From Bacteroidaceae bacterium HV4-6-C5C (GTDB taxonomy: Bacteria; Bacteroidota; Bacteroidia; Bacteroidales; Bacteroidaceae), in the NCBI GenBank assembly GCA_007896885.1, contig VOIU01000006.1, forward strand, positions 62,001 to 126,000: a DNA stretch of 64,000 nt, read 5' to 3'. The notes under the pieces were generated by a model. It had not been told where the DNA came from, ran no database searches, and saw nothing but the letters and a program-made list of their open reading frames with translations. Shown here piece after piece: positions 37,644 through 44,688 of the stretch (position 1 is its first letter; every line of letters begins with the position of its first letter). The position numbers and the translations under genes are program-made.

Positions 37644-38573
37644 TTAGTTAACAGAAGGAAGGTTTTTTGCAAAGTCTAGAGCTATAGAATTATTTAAACT
37701 ATTGCAGGCATTTGCTGCAAAAGCCATTCCATAACGAATAATCTCGTCCCAAACATCTTCGTTGACTCTGTTCAAATCACGATAACGTACTCCTGATTTC
37801 AATAGACCATATATAATCCCTGCATTGAAGTTATCGCCGGCCCCAATAGAACTTGCAACTTCAATAGGTGAAATGGTGTATTCTTTGGCTATTTTATCGG
37901 TTCTGAGCGAAACTGCTTCAGATCCTGCGGTGTAGATGAAATTGGGGCAATAGAACTTTATTTTATCCTTATAAACCCGATCGGCGTCTTTCAAATTATA
38001 AAGATTGGAAAAATCATCGGCAGAACCTCGAACAATGTTTGAATATTCAAGATTCTCTATAATGGTGGGGGCCAACTTCATGGCTTCATCTTTATGCGAA
38101 GAACGGAAATTGGGGTCATAATATATGATTGCTTTCTTTTCACGAGCTAGATCTAACAGCTCAAGCATTTTCTCTCTTAATACCGGATTGAGTGCATAAT
38201 AGGAACCGAATATGACGATATCGTCTTCTTCAATTTGTGGAAAGACAACATCTAGGCGCTGTTTGGGATAATCTTTATAAAAAATGTATTCGGCATCGCT
38301 GTGATTATCGAGGAAAGCAAGTGATATAGGTGACTTCCCATTCGGAAAGACATTCACATGTTTCGTATCAACACCATTCTCTTGCATAAATTGTAGGATG
38401 ATGTTTCCAACCCGGTCATTGCCCGTTTCGCTAATAAAGCTGACAGGAATACCTGCTCTTGTGAGGGATACGATGCAATTGAATACAGAACCTCCGGGAA
38501 CTGCTGTTGTCGGTAGCCCGTTGCGGAATATGATGTCGAGTATAGTTTCCCCTATTCCGATTACTTTTCGCAT
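37644..38573 (-). CDS. PfkB-family sugar kinase (fructokinase-like)
   Basis: The 309-residue protein has the ribokinase/PfkB fold: PGGSVFNCIVSLTRAG near 26-41 for sugar binding, YYDPNFR near 151-157, and the anion-hole/catalytic motif GAGDNFNAG (Asp247 as base). It phosphorylates a free sugar such as fructose or a related ketose with ATP. Its start overlaps the end of the upstream SIS isomerase gene by 13 bp, so the two are translated together and probably act in one sugar-phosphate pathway. Confidence 0.9.
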   Translation of the reverse strand: MRKVIGIGETILDIIFRNGLPTTAVPGGSVFNCIVSLTRAGIPVSFISETGNDRVGNIILQFMQENGVDTKHVNVFPNGKSPISLAFLDNHSDAEYIFYKDYPKQRLDVVFPQIEEDDIVIFGSYYALNPVLREKMLELLDLAREKKAIIYYDPNFRSSHKDEAMKLAPTIIENLEYSNIVRGSADDFSNLYNLKDADRVYKDKIKFYCPNFIYTAGSEAVSLRTDKIAKEYTISPIEVASSIGAGDNFNAGIIYGLLKSGVRYRDLNRVNEDVWDEIIRYGMAFAANACNSLNNSIALDFAKNLPSVN

Positions 38574-39166
38574 AATTCCCTTGATTTTTCTCCTAAATAT
38601 CCTCCATGATGACGTTTGGAATAGTCTTCAATGGTAAATCCCGTTTTTTTCATTGTCTGTACTACAAGAATGTCACCGATAACTGTCATGACTGTAGTCG
38701 AAGTTGTTGGGGTCATACCAAGCGTACAAACTTCTTTAGGACTTCCTGTACTGATGCAAACATCAGACTCATGTGCCAATGGACTATCAGGATTTCCAGT
38801 AATGACTATGAATTTTAAAGATGGATTCAAATTATGGGCAAGCTGTGTGAGCTCTACAATTTCGCGAGTCTTTCCCGAATTGGAGATCAATAATAAGAGA
38901 TCATTTTCTTGTAAAATGCCTAAGTCGCCATGCTGTGCTTCACTGGGATGAAGGAAAACCGAAGGTATTCCCGTGGAACAGAATGTAGTGGCAATGTTCA
39001 TTGCTATTTGTCCGGCTTTGCCCATTCCAGATGTTACCAATTTGCCTTTGCGGCAGTGGATTTGTTCTACGATAAGATCTACAGCTTTTTCGTATGCGTC
39101 AGTTATTGGAATATTTAATACGGCTTGCGCCTCTTTTTGCAAAAGCTCTTGTATGGATTCAGTCAT
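38561..39166 (-). CDS. SIS-domain sugar-phosphate isomerase, KdsD-like without CBS domains
   Basis: The 201-residue protein is a single SIS domain: TSGMGKAGQIAMNIATTFCSTGIPSVFLHPSEAQHGDLG, SNSGKT, TGNPDSPLA and a C-terminal HHGGYLG. These match the N-terminal half of KdsD/GutQ arabinose-5-phosphate isomerases (SHPGGALG in those). The two C-terminal CBS domains of about 120 residues are absent. A stand-alone SIS enzyme could be an arabinose-5-phosphate isomerase without CBS regulation or a 6-phospho-3-hexuloisomerase-like enzyme. Overlap with the PfkB gene suggests an isomerase-kinase pair. Confidence 0.85.
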   Translation of the reverse strand: MTESIQELLQKEAQAVLNIPITDAYEKAVDLIVEQIHCRKGKLVTSGMGKAGQIAMNIATTFCSTGIPSVFLHPSEAQHGDLGILQENDLLLLISNSGKTREIVELTQLAHNLNPSLKFIVITGNPDSPLAHESDVCISTGSPKEVCTLGMTPTTSTTVMTVIGDILVVQTMKKTGFTIEDYSKRHHGGYLGEKSRELCEK

Positions 39167-39240
39167 TATAATTTGGTAGAGTTAGTCGTTATAGGTCGCA
39201 AATATCTGCAATTTTCCATAAACAGCAATAAGTTTTATTG

Positions 39241-39248
39241 TATTTTTG
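39241..39248 (+). promoter_or_regulatory. Putative -7 box for the M16 peptidase gene
   Basis: TATTTTTG is a perfect TAnnTTTG, 32 bp before the chosen ATG (39281). It lies inside the longer open frame, which supports the later start. No spaced TTTG was found. Confidence 0.4.
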
Positions 39249-39280
39249 CTGGTACAATTAATTTCAGGCTAAAGAGAAGA

Positions 39281-40528
39281 ATGAAAAAATTACTGCCGGT
39301 ATATCTGCCGGATCCCTATACATACACGATGCCCAACGGCTTGCGTATTATTTATCAACCGTCTTTATCCAATGTTGCCTATTGTGGCTTTGCAGTTGAT
39401 GCAGGTACCCGCGATGAGCTTGAAGGAGAACAAGGTATGGCTCACTTTGTAGAGCACATGATTTTTAAAGGTACTCGTAAAAGAAAAGCATGGCATATTC
39501 TAAATCGAATGGAAAACGTCGGTGGGGATTTGAATGCATACACCAATAAAGAAGAAACCGTGGTTTATGCTGCATTTCTTACCGAACACCTTGCACGTGC
39601 ATTTGAACTATTGGTTGATATTGTATTTTACTCTACGTTTCCTCAACATGAAATACTGAAGGAAACCGAGGTGATTATAGATGAGATACAGTCTTATGAG
39701 GATACTCCGTCGGAACTAATCTTTGATGATTTTGAAGATTTAATTTTTCGTGGACATTCTTTGGGACATAATATATTGGGAAATCCCGAACTTCTTAAAA
39801 CATTTCGGAGTGAAGATGCGGCAGCATTTACTTCGCGATTTTATCATCCCGGTAACATGGTGTTCTTTATTTGGGGTAACTTTGACCTCAAGTATATAAT
39901 TCGGTTAGCTGAGAGATTATTAAAGGATGTACCTGCCACAATCGTTGATAATAGGCGTGTTCCTCCACTGCAATATCTCCCCTCAAAGCTAACGATTCCC
40001 AAAGATACCCATCAGGTGCATGTTGCCCTTGGAGGATGTGGCTACAGTGCATATGATGAAAAGCGAACAGCTCTTTATATCCTGAACAATATTCTTGGAG
40101 GTCCCGGTATGAATAGTCGACTGAATGTGTCATTACGCGAGCGTAGAGGACTGGTCTATAACGTGGAAGCTAATCTGACTTCTTATACGGATACCGGTGT
40201 TTTTTGTATTTATTTTGGCACTGATCCGGACGATTTTGATGTATGTATGCGTTTGGTTATGAAAGAGCTGAAGCACCTTCGAGAAGTCACAATGAGTTCC
40301 TTACAACTTGCTATCGCAAAGAAACAGCTTATAGGTCAGATCGGGGTATCTTCAGATAACAACGAGAACAATGCTCTTGGGCTGGCGAAAACTTTTCTAC
40401 ACTACAATCGTTATGATACGATGGACAGTGTATTCAAAAGAATTGAAAAGATCACTTCGGATCATTTGCTTGAGGTAGCTAATGAAATGTTTGACGAAAG
40501 CAATCTTTCCACGTTGGTGTATCGATAA
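39281..40528 (+). CDS. M16B-family zinc metallopeptidase
   Basis: From the ATG at 39281 the protein has 415 residues. It has the inverted zinc motif HFVEH (His55, Glu58, His59) and the downstream Glu region (EVIIDEIQSYEDTPSE). The C-terminal half carries the paired M16 non-catalytic domain (RRGLVYNVEANLTSYTDTGVFCIYFG). These are processing-peptidase-like clamshell enzymes that degrade peptides, often found singly in Bacteroidetes. The frame extends 52 codons further upstream, but that extension overlaps the divergent SIS gene and lacks family similarity. It is convergent with the Rrf2-like gene. Confidence 0.92.
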   Translation: MKKLLPVYLPDPYTYTMPNGLRIIYQPSLSNVAYCGFAVDAGTRDELEGEQGMAHFVEHMIFKGTRKRKAWHILNRMENVGGDLNAYTNKEETVVYAAFLTEHLARAFELLVDIVFYSTFPQHEILKETEVIIDEIQSYEDTPSELIFDDFEDLIFRGHSLGHNILGNPELLKTFRSEDAAAFTSRFYHPGNMVFFIWGNFDLKYIIRLAERLLKDVPATIVDNRRVPPLQYLPSKLTIPKDTHQVHVALGGCGYSAYDEKRTALYILNNILGGPGMNSRLNVSLRERRGLVYNVEANLTSYTDTGVFCIYFGTDPDDFDVCMRLVMKELKHLREVTMSSLQLAIAKKQLIGQIGVSSDNNENNALGLAKTFLHYNRYDTMDSVFKRIEKITSDHLLEVANEMFDESNLSTLVYR

Positions 40529-40565
40529 ATTTATTGGTAGGGTGATGGTAAATATTAGCTGGTCT

Positions 40566-40961
40566 TTATAGATCCGCTAAATGTATTTCATTTAATAATG
40601 TACGCAAAGTTTGGTTGACTACTCCAAGTTTTAGAATACCAATCCTTCCACAAGAACGATTATAAATACGCTCTTCCTCTTCTTCAGGATCTATTAAAAT
40701 TAAACTCTCTCCAATTGCATGTAATATGTTATAAAGGGTTATGTCTGCGTATTTGTCTGTTATATTATACGACAAAAGCGATAGAGGATCACCCTTTCCG
40801 GAAAATTCAATAAGCCCTGCCTCCGATAATTTGCCTAGTAAAATAGAATCTTCGGGTATTACAAGCTCCGTATTATTCACCTTTTCCATTTGCGTATTAT
40901 TGGAAGAACCTGCTATAAAATGCATTATTTGAATTGCTTTTATAGTATTTAATGTAAGCAT
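40566..40961 (-). CDS. Rrf2-family-like transcriptional regulator, likely phase-variable
   Basis: The 131-residue protein can be aligned by eye with Rrf2 proteins such as IscR. LTLNTIKAIQIMHFIA fits the first helix. IPEDSILLGKLSEAGLIEFSGKGDPLSLL fits the recognition helix and wing. YADITLYNILHAIGESLI fits the effector helix, and TLRTLLNEIHLADL fits the C-terminal TL.DL. It has only one Cys (in RSCGRIG), so the three-Cys iron-sulfur site of IscR/NsrR is missing. The ATG is 29 bp from the left inverted repeat of the invertible segment, whose promoter points away in this assembly. No other gene lies downstream on this strand before the convergent M16 gene, so this is the sole apparent target of the switch. 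Confidence 0.65.
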   Translation of the reverse strand: MLTLNTIKAIQIMHFIAGSSNNTQMEKVNNTELVIPEDSILLGKLSEAGLIEFSGKGDPLSLLSYNITDKYADITLYNILHAIGESLILIDPEEEEERIYNRSCGRIGILKLGVVNQTLRTLLNEIHLADL

Positions 40962-40990
40962 TTGTCTAATATTGTTTGCAGAGTTCTCTG

Positions 40991-41015
40991 CCGTTACTTA
41001 TTAGGTAACGGAAAA
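40991..41015. repeat. Left 25-bp inverted repeat / recombination site of the invertible segment
   Basis: It has the structure CCGTTAC, TTATTAG, GTAACGG, AAAA. The first 21 bases form a dyad with a 7-bp asymmetric spacer. The whole 25 bp is the exact reverse complement of 41280-41304. GTTAC-N7-GTAAC sites have, from memory, been described at invertible regions of B. fragilis. Confidence 0.9.
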
Positions 41016-41279
41016 GGTGATTATTTATCCTCAGAATGCTAGAATGAATAGGCATTTCACTCTAAAGGGTATATTCCCTAATGGATCTGAAAGTAGATAC
41101 AAATACTTTATTATAAGTTTTTGGAAGTTCTCTTACAGGTCAACTATATTTTGAGAACAAATATTGAATAAATAAATCAATTTTATATTGTAAATATGCA
41201 ATTAAGCACTATTGTTTAATGAAAAAATAATTATTTTATTTTGTTTGTTTATAAATATTGTCTATTATTGTACTCGGTT
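41016..41279. other. 264-bp invertible promoter segment
   Basis: This AT-rich segment has no coding frame of note. It is bounded by perfect inverted repeats, with the tyrosine recombinase gene ending 53 bp to the right of the right repeat. A promoter at 41240-41270 reads rightward, toward the 3' end of the recombinase gene. No comparable promoter reads leftward to the Rrf2-like gene: TTTG with 19-base spacing is followed only by TAGGGAAT. The assembled orientation is therefore OFF for the Rrf2-like gene. Confidence 0.75.
41240..41270 (+). promoter_or_regulatory. Promoter inside the invertible segment, currently reading away from the Rrf2-like gene
   Basis: TTTG (41240-41243), exactly 19 bases, TATTATTG (41263-41270; one mismatch to TAnnTTTG). 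The start would be near 41273, seven bases inside the right repeat. After inversion the transcript would cross the repeat and reach the Rrf2-like ATG with a leader of about 61 bases. Confidence 0.65.
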
Positions 41280-41304
41280 TTTTCCGTTACCTAATAAGTA
41301 ACGG
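41280..41304. repeat. Right 25-bp inverted repeat / recombination site of the invertible segment
   Basis: It has TTTT, CCGTTAC, CTAATAA, GTAACGG, the exact reverse complement of 40991-41015. The spacers (TTATTAG and CTAATAA) are reverse complements, so strand exchange would invert the DNA between them and not delete it. Confidence 0.9.
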
Positions 41305-41357
41305 TTTTCCTCGCTATGTTCCCAAGGATATTCTATTTAATTGATAATCAATCTTTA

Positions 41358-42383
41358 TTACTTCTTCTTCTTTGGTAAAAGTATATAATCTACTACCGTT
41401 TCATTTGCCCTGTCCAAAACTCCGTTATCAAAAGCTTTAAGATAAGCTTCGGTAGTAGTGACTGATGCATGCCCAAGTCCTTCTGATATAACCGATGTTG
41501 GTATTCCGCAGTACTTTGCTTGTGTAGCCCATGTGTGGCGTGCGCAGTAGCTACTTACTCGGCTTTGCACTTTTCGTGATTTGGCTAGATTTTTAAGCCA
41601 AGTGTTCAGATGTCTTAGTTTACTTTGATAATCCTGATAGGCTTCATATCCGGTCAATCTACCGTCGAGTATATTAAGGAGATATGGAGAATGGGGATCT
41701 TGAGAGACATTTTGGCGTAATAGCTTCAAAGTATCTTCGGATACGCGGATACGTAGGGGGGTGCCGGTCTTATGGCGGCGTAGTATCAAATAGCCTTCAT
41801 GAAAATCGCTTTTGCGCAGAAATGCCAAATCCACAAAAGATAAGCCGCGTAGACGCAGCATCAACTCCAAACAGGCACGTGCCTTCGATGTTGACTTATC
41901 TATGGCACTTTTTGTCTTTTTTCTGTCCGAAAGTTCTGTTTCAGTAGTGTTTTCTTTAGGGAGATTAGAAACGTTTGTGATTTGAGTTGTATTCTTCGCG
42001 GATTCACGATTACTGAGTAGGCGGCGCATATCCGATGGTGATAACGCCCGGCGATGATTGCGTAAAGCGCCTCTGAAGACACCTGAAAACTGGCGGGGTA
42101 TAAAAGGAACCATTCCACGATCTAAAGCTTGATTATATACAGCTTGTAGACATCTCATGTATGTGGAAGAGGTATTCCATTCCAGTTTTTTTTGCATGAT
42201 GAGATAATTCTCGTACTCTTTTAAGAAAGCAGGTGTCATCTTGCTCATTGCCAGTTTGTTGCCGGCATATTCGAGAATGGAGCGGAGTACACTTCGATGC
42301 ACATGTGCTGTTCCATAACGTCCAGCGTCTTGTAAATCGGAAATGGCCACTGTCATAAAGTCTTTTAGGTAGATTTGTTTCAT
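41358..42383 (-). CDS. Tyrosine site-specific recombinase, probable DNA invertase
   Basis: The 341-residue protein has an N-terminal SAM-like core-binding domain (about 1-110), a Ser/Thr/Lys-rich linker (about 128-168) and a catalytic domain. Active-site residues are visible: Arg179 (LRLRGLSFVDLA), Lys205 (RRHKTGTPL), Arg282 (SYCARHTWAT), His305 (GLGHAS) and Tyr314 (TEAYL). The position three before Arg282 is Tyr279 where many relatives have His, a variant common in Bacteroides enzymes. Its stop lies 53 bp from the right repeat of the invertible segment, and no phage or conjugative genes are nearby, so local inversion is more likely than element integration. Confidence 0.9.
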   Translation of the reverse strand: MKQIYLKDFMTVAISDLQDAGRYGTAHVHRSVLRSILEYAGNKLAMSKMTPAFLKEYENYLIMQKKLEWNTSSTYMRCLQAVYNQALDRGMVPFIPRQFSGVFRGALRNHRRALSPSDMRRLLSNRESAKNTTQITNVSNLPKENTTETELSDRKKTKSAIDKSTSKARACLELMLRLRGLSFVDLAFLRKSDFHEGYLILRRHKTGTPLRIRVSEDTLKLLRQNVSQDPHSPYLLNILDGRLTGYEAYQDYQSKLRHLNTWLKNLAKSRKVQSRVSSYCARHTWATQAKYCGIPTSVISEGLGHASVTTTEAYLKAFDNGVLDRANETVVDYILLPKKKK

Positions 42384-42786
42384 ACTTTGATATTAATATA
42401 TAATCGATAAATTTTATCTGTCTTTGCGATTAAGGTGCACTTATAAAGTAATTTTTGGGGTTGAATATTCCCGATACTAGGATCTCTGAACATGGTTCTG
42501 CCTTTTTAAAAGCTGCAAACGTAAGTAAAAAAGGGGCATTAATTACTATAAATGGGAGATTAAAAAATCGCTTTAGGATTACTGCAAGCCCTGTTTTTCC
42601 ATTATTTTCAGGATGTGAAATGAGCTTGTAGCATAAAGAGGAAAATTTCTTGGAATTGCTTTATAGAAAGGCATGCCAATACTCTTTATAAGTTTCGGCG
42701 TGCCGATGAATTTTATAAAGTGTTGTTATTATGTAAAGTTGCTTCACAGCATTTTTTGTGCTTAGGTATGCTGGATAGAAATGGTA
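42384..42786. other. 403-bp gap between queH and the recombinase gene, with tandem imperfect dyads
   Basis: No gene was seen. At 42659-42720 there is a patterned stretch: CTTTATA, GGCATGCC (42670-42677), CTTTATA, CGGCGTGCCG (42696-42705), TTATAAAG. The second half forms a hairpin, CTTTATAA (42684-42691) with TTATAAAG (42713-42720) around TCGGC/GCCGA. It could be the 3' end structure of queH or an operator upstream of the recombinase; there is no T-run for a standard terminator. Confidence 0.4.
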
Positions 42787-43371
42787 TCAAAATGATTTGT
42801 CTTTCATGTGTTGCATGCTGAATTCGCACCCACAATACTGCTGGTTATAGAATTGGTACTCTTTCAGCAGTGCATTTCGTCTGTCCTGTAAACCTCCTTT
42901 GCGCCAATTTTGTTCCCAAAAGGTCACTTGCGGATAAAGTTCTGCCGCACGGTTACCCGCCTCATTGATTTGATCCAGATTTTTCCATCGCGAGGATGCC
43001 AATGTGGTAGTGAAAAGCGTGAAATCGTGTTCTTCTGCATATCGTGCTGTCTCCTTCATGCGAATGAAAAAGCACTTTGCACACCTTCCTCCACGTTCTG
43101 GTTCGTTTTCCAACCCTCTTATTTCATGTTTCCATGCTGTGTAATCGTAATCAGCATCTATGAAGTCGAGTCCTAGATTCCTGACATAACGAATTGCCTC
43201 GGCTTTTCTTATTTCATACTCTTCTAATGGGAAAATATTGGGGTTATAGTAGAAAACAGTGGGGACAATATTATTAGCCAACAGACATTCTACAATGGCT
43301 GAAGAGCATGGGGCGCAACATGAATGGAGCAGGACTTTATCTTCCCCATTAGGCGTTTCTATTCTTAACAT
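42787..43371 (-). CDS. queH: Epoxyqueuosine reductase QueH
   Basis: The 194-residue protein (formerly DUF208) has the Cys clusters of QueH: HSCCAPCSS (Cys18, Cys19, Cys22), GGRCAKCFF (Cys97, Cys100) and a C-terminal YCGCEFS. QueH reduces epoxyqueuosine to queuosine in tRNA, replacing the unrelated cobalamin-dependent QueG. The length is typical. It lies 68 bp downstream of the DUF5009-type gene on the same strand. Confidence 0.92.
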   Translation of the reverse strand: MLRIETPNGEDKVLLHSCCAPCSSAIVECLLANNIVPTVFYYNPNIFPLEEYEIRKAEAIRYVRNLGLDFIDADYDYTAWKHEIRGLENEPERGGRCAKCFFIRMKETARYAEEHDFTLFTTTLASSRWKNLDQINEAGNRAAELYPQVTFWEQNWRKGGLQDRRNALLKEYQFYNQQYCGCEFSMQHMKDKSF

Positions 43372-43439
43372 TCGTTTTATTCTTAGTTTATATATAACAA
43401 ATAAAGTTGCCTTTTTATTTTTTCATTTCCGATGCTAAC

Positions 43440-44624
43440 TTATACTTTCAGTCGTATCTTAATTTTAATTAGCAGACTTGTGATTAATATAATGATAAAG
43501 GAGAACACTATTGATCGGATCAATCCTATTTCCCCGGTTTTTAGCACGTCGGCATATTGCCATTTCAATATCTGCTGTACAGAATACCATATTGGAGGAA
43601 TGAGATAGCATGTGAGAGTTGCCGTACCCGCCGGTTTTATAATATTGAACCATGAAGCTTTCCCTTTACTGTCGGTGAGCCAATAAAGAATACCAAATAT
43701 TGGAAATAGTATTGCGAGACAGTAAAACAGCCATGTAGGAGTGGCTTGAATTTTTGAGACGATCCAATAATTATGGGAGATCATGGCAGCAGCTAACATG
43801 ATGAGACCTATAGTACATAGTATTACAATGAATTTCTTGGGTTGTACATGGTCGGCATATTTTTGCATAATAAGTGTAGTCAGTACTCCGGACAGGCCAA
43901 AAGCATGTAAAGTCCAGTCACTGGGAATAAAAGGTAGCAATATGATTCGCATCCCATAGTCTTTGGGGATAGCCCCCGAATGGCTTATGAGTACGAGCGC
44001 AAGTACCGATATCCATACTAGGCCAATTCTTTGCAAATTATTTCTTGTGAACAGACAAATGACTGCACAAACGGCGTATGTCCAGCCAATCAGTCCCAAT
44101 ATTCCCCACCAACCTTGGTGAAAAGGTTTTCCGTAGATATCTTTATATATAACAAGAAAAGCCAATAAGGCGATTCCAATCAATTTCATTGCGATGAAAA
44201 GCGCATTTTTAAAACCTTTTGTTTTAGGATAGATTGCCCAAATAAGAAAAAAGCCGATTGTCATCAATAAGGTGAAGTACTGGTGAGATATACCATTCTC
44301 TACACCTCCACTATTCATAGCAAATAGTCCCATAGTGACTAATGCAACTGTGCGCCAGAAAATGTGCGAAATGACTTGTAATGAGTCGTCTCCTTTAGAA
44401 TAGCGGTTTTGAATGGCTAATGGCACAGACATTCCCATGCAAAAAAGAAAAGCAGGGAAAATAATGTCCGAGAATCCGAGCATGTCTTCATGAACTTCAG
44501 CGTGCCTGAGCCAATAAGGAATATTCTTTAATCCGGGGATATCATTCACAAAAAGCATAAGAAACATTGTGAGTGCTCTGGATACATCTATTGCAGCCAC
44601 TCTCTGAAGCGTTAAGTTTTTCAT
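43440..44624 (-). CDS. DUF5009/NagX-type polytopic membrane protein (heparan-alpha-glucosaminide acetyltransferase-like)
   Basis: The 394-residue protein has about 10-11 hydrophobic helices and the N-terminal pattern RVAAIDVSRALTMFLMLFVND...FSDIIFPAFLFCMGMSVPLAI, as in the family related to eukaryotic HGSNAT and bacterial NagX. The eukaryotic enzyme transfers acetyl from acetyl-CoA across the membrane to terminal glucosamine. The bacterial role is not certain. It is divergent from the DUF6377-type regulator with 64 bp between the starts, sharing a compact double promoter. Confidence 0.8.
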   Translation of the reverse strand: MKNLTLQRVAAIDVSRALTMFLMLFVNDIPGLKNIPYWLRHAEVHEDMLGFSDIIFPAFLFCMGMSVPLAIQNRYSKGDDSLQVISHIFWRTVALVTMGLFAMNSGGVENGISHQYFTLLMTIGFFLIWAIYPKTKGFKNALFIAMKLIGIALLAFLVIYKDIYGKPFHQGWWGILGLIGWTYAVCAVICLFTRNNLQRIGLVWISVLALVLISHSGAIPKDYGMRIILLPFIPSDWTLHAFGLSGVLTTLIMQKYADHVQPKKFIVILCTIGLIMLAAAMISHNYWIVSKIQATPTWLFYCLAILFPIFGILYWLTDSKGKASWFNIIKPAGTATLTCYLIPPIWYSVQQILKWQYADVLKTGEIGLIRSIVFSFIIILITSLLIKIKIRLKV

Positions 44625-44652
44625 TTATAAAGTACATTTGGGGGTTCGTATC

Positions 44653-44684
44653 GCAAATATAGAAAACTAATTTTTTATATTTGC
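44653..44684. promoter_or_regulatory. Two divergent -7 boxes arranged as an inverted repeat
   Basis: GCAAATATA (44653-44661) is the reverse complement of TATATTTGC (44676-44684), with a 14-base spacer. Each arm contains a perfect TATATTTG box. The minus-strand box serves the DUF5009-type gene. The plus-strand box ends 5 bases before the ATG of the regulator gene, so that transcript would be almost leaderless. No -33 TTTG fits either box. Confidence 0.45.
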
Positions 44685-44688
44685 AATC

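Noticed and set aside
41358..42383. Tyrosine recombinase as integrase of a mobile element
   Set aside because: No attachment-site duplication, phage, plasmid or conjugation genes are close, and the adjacent inverted repeats fit a local invertase better.
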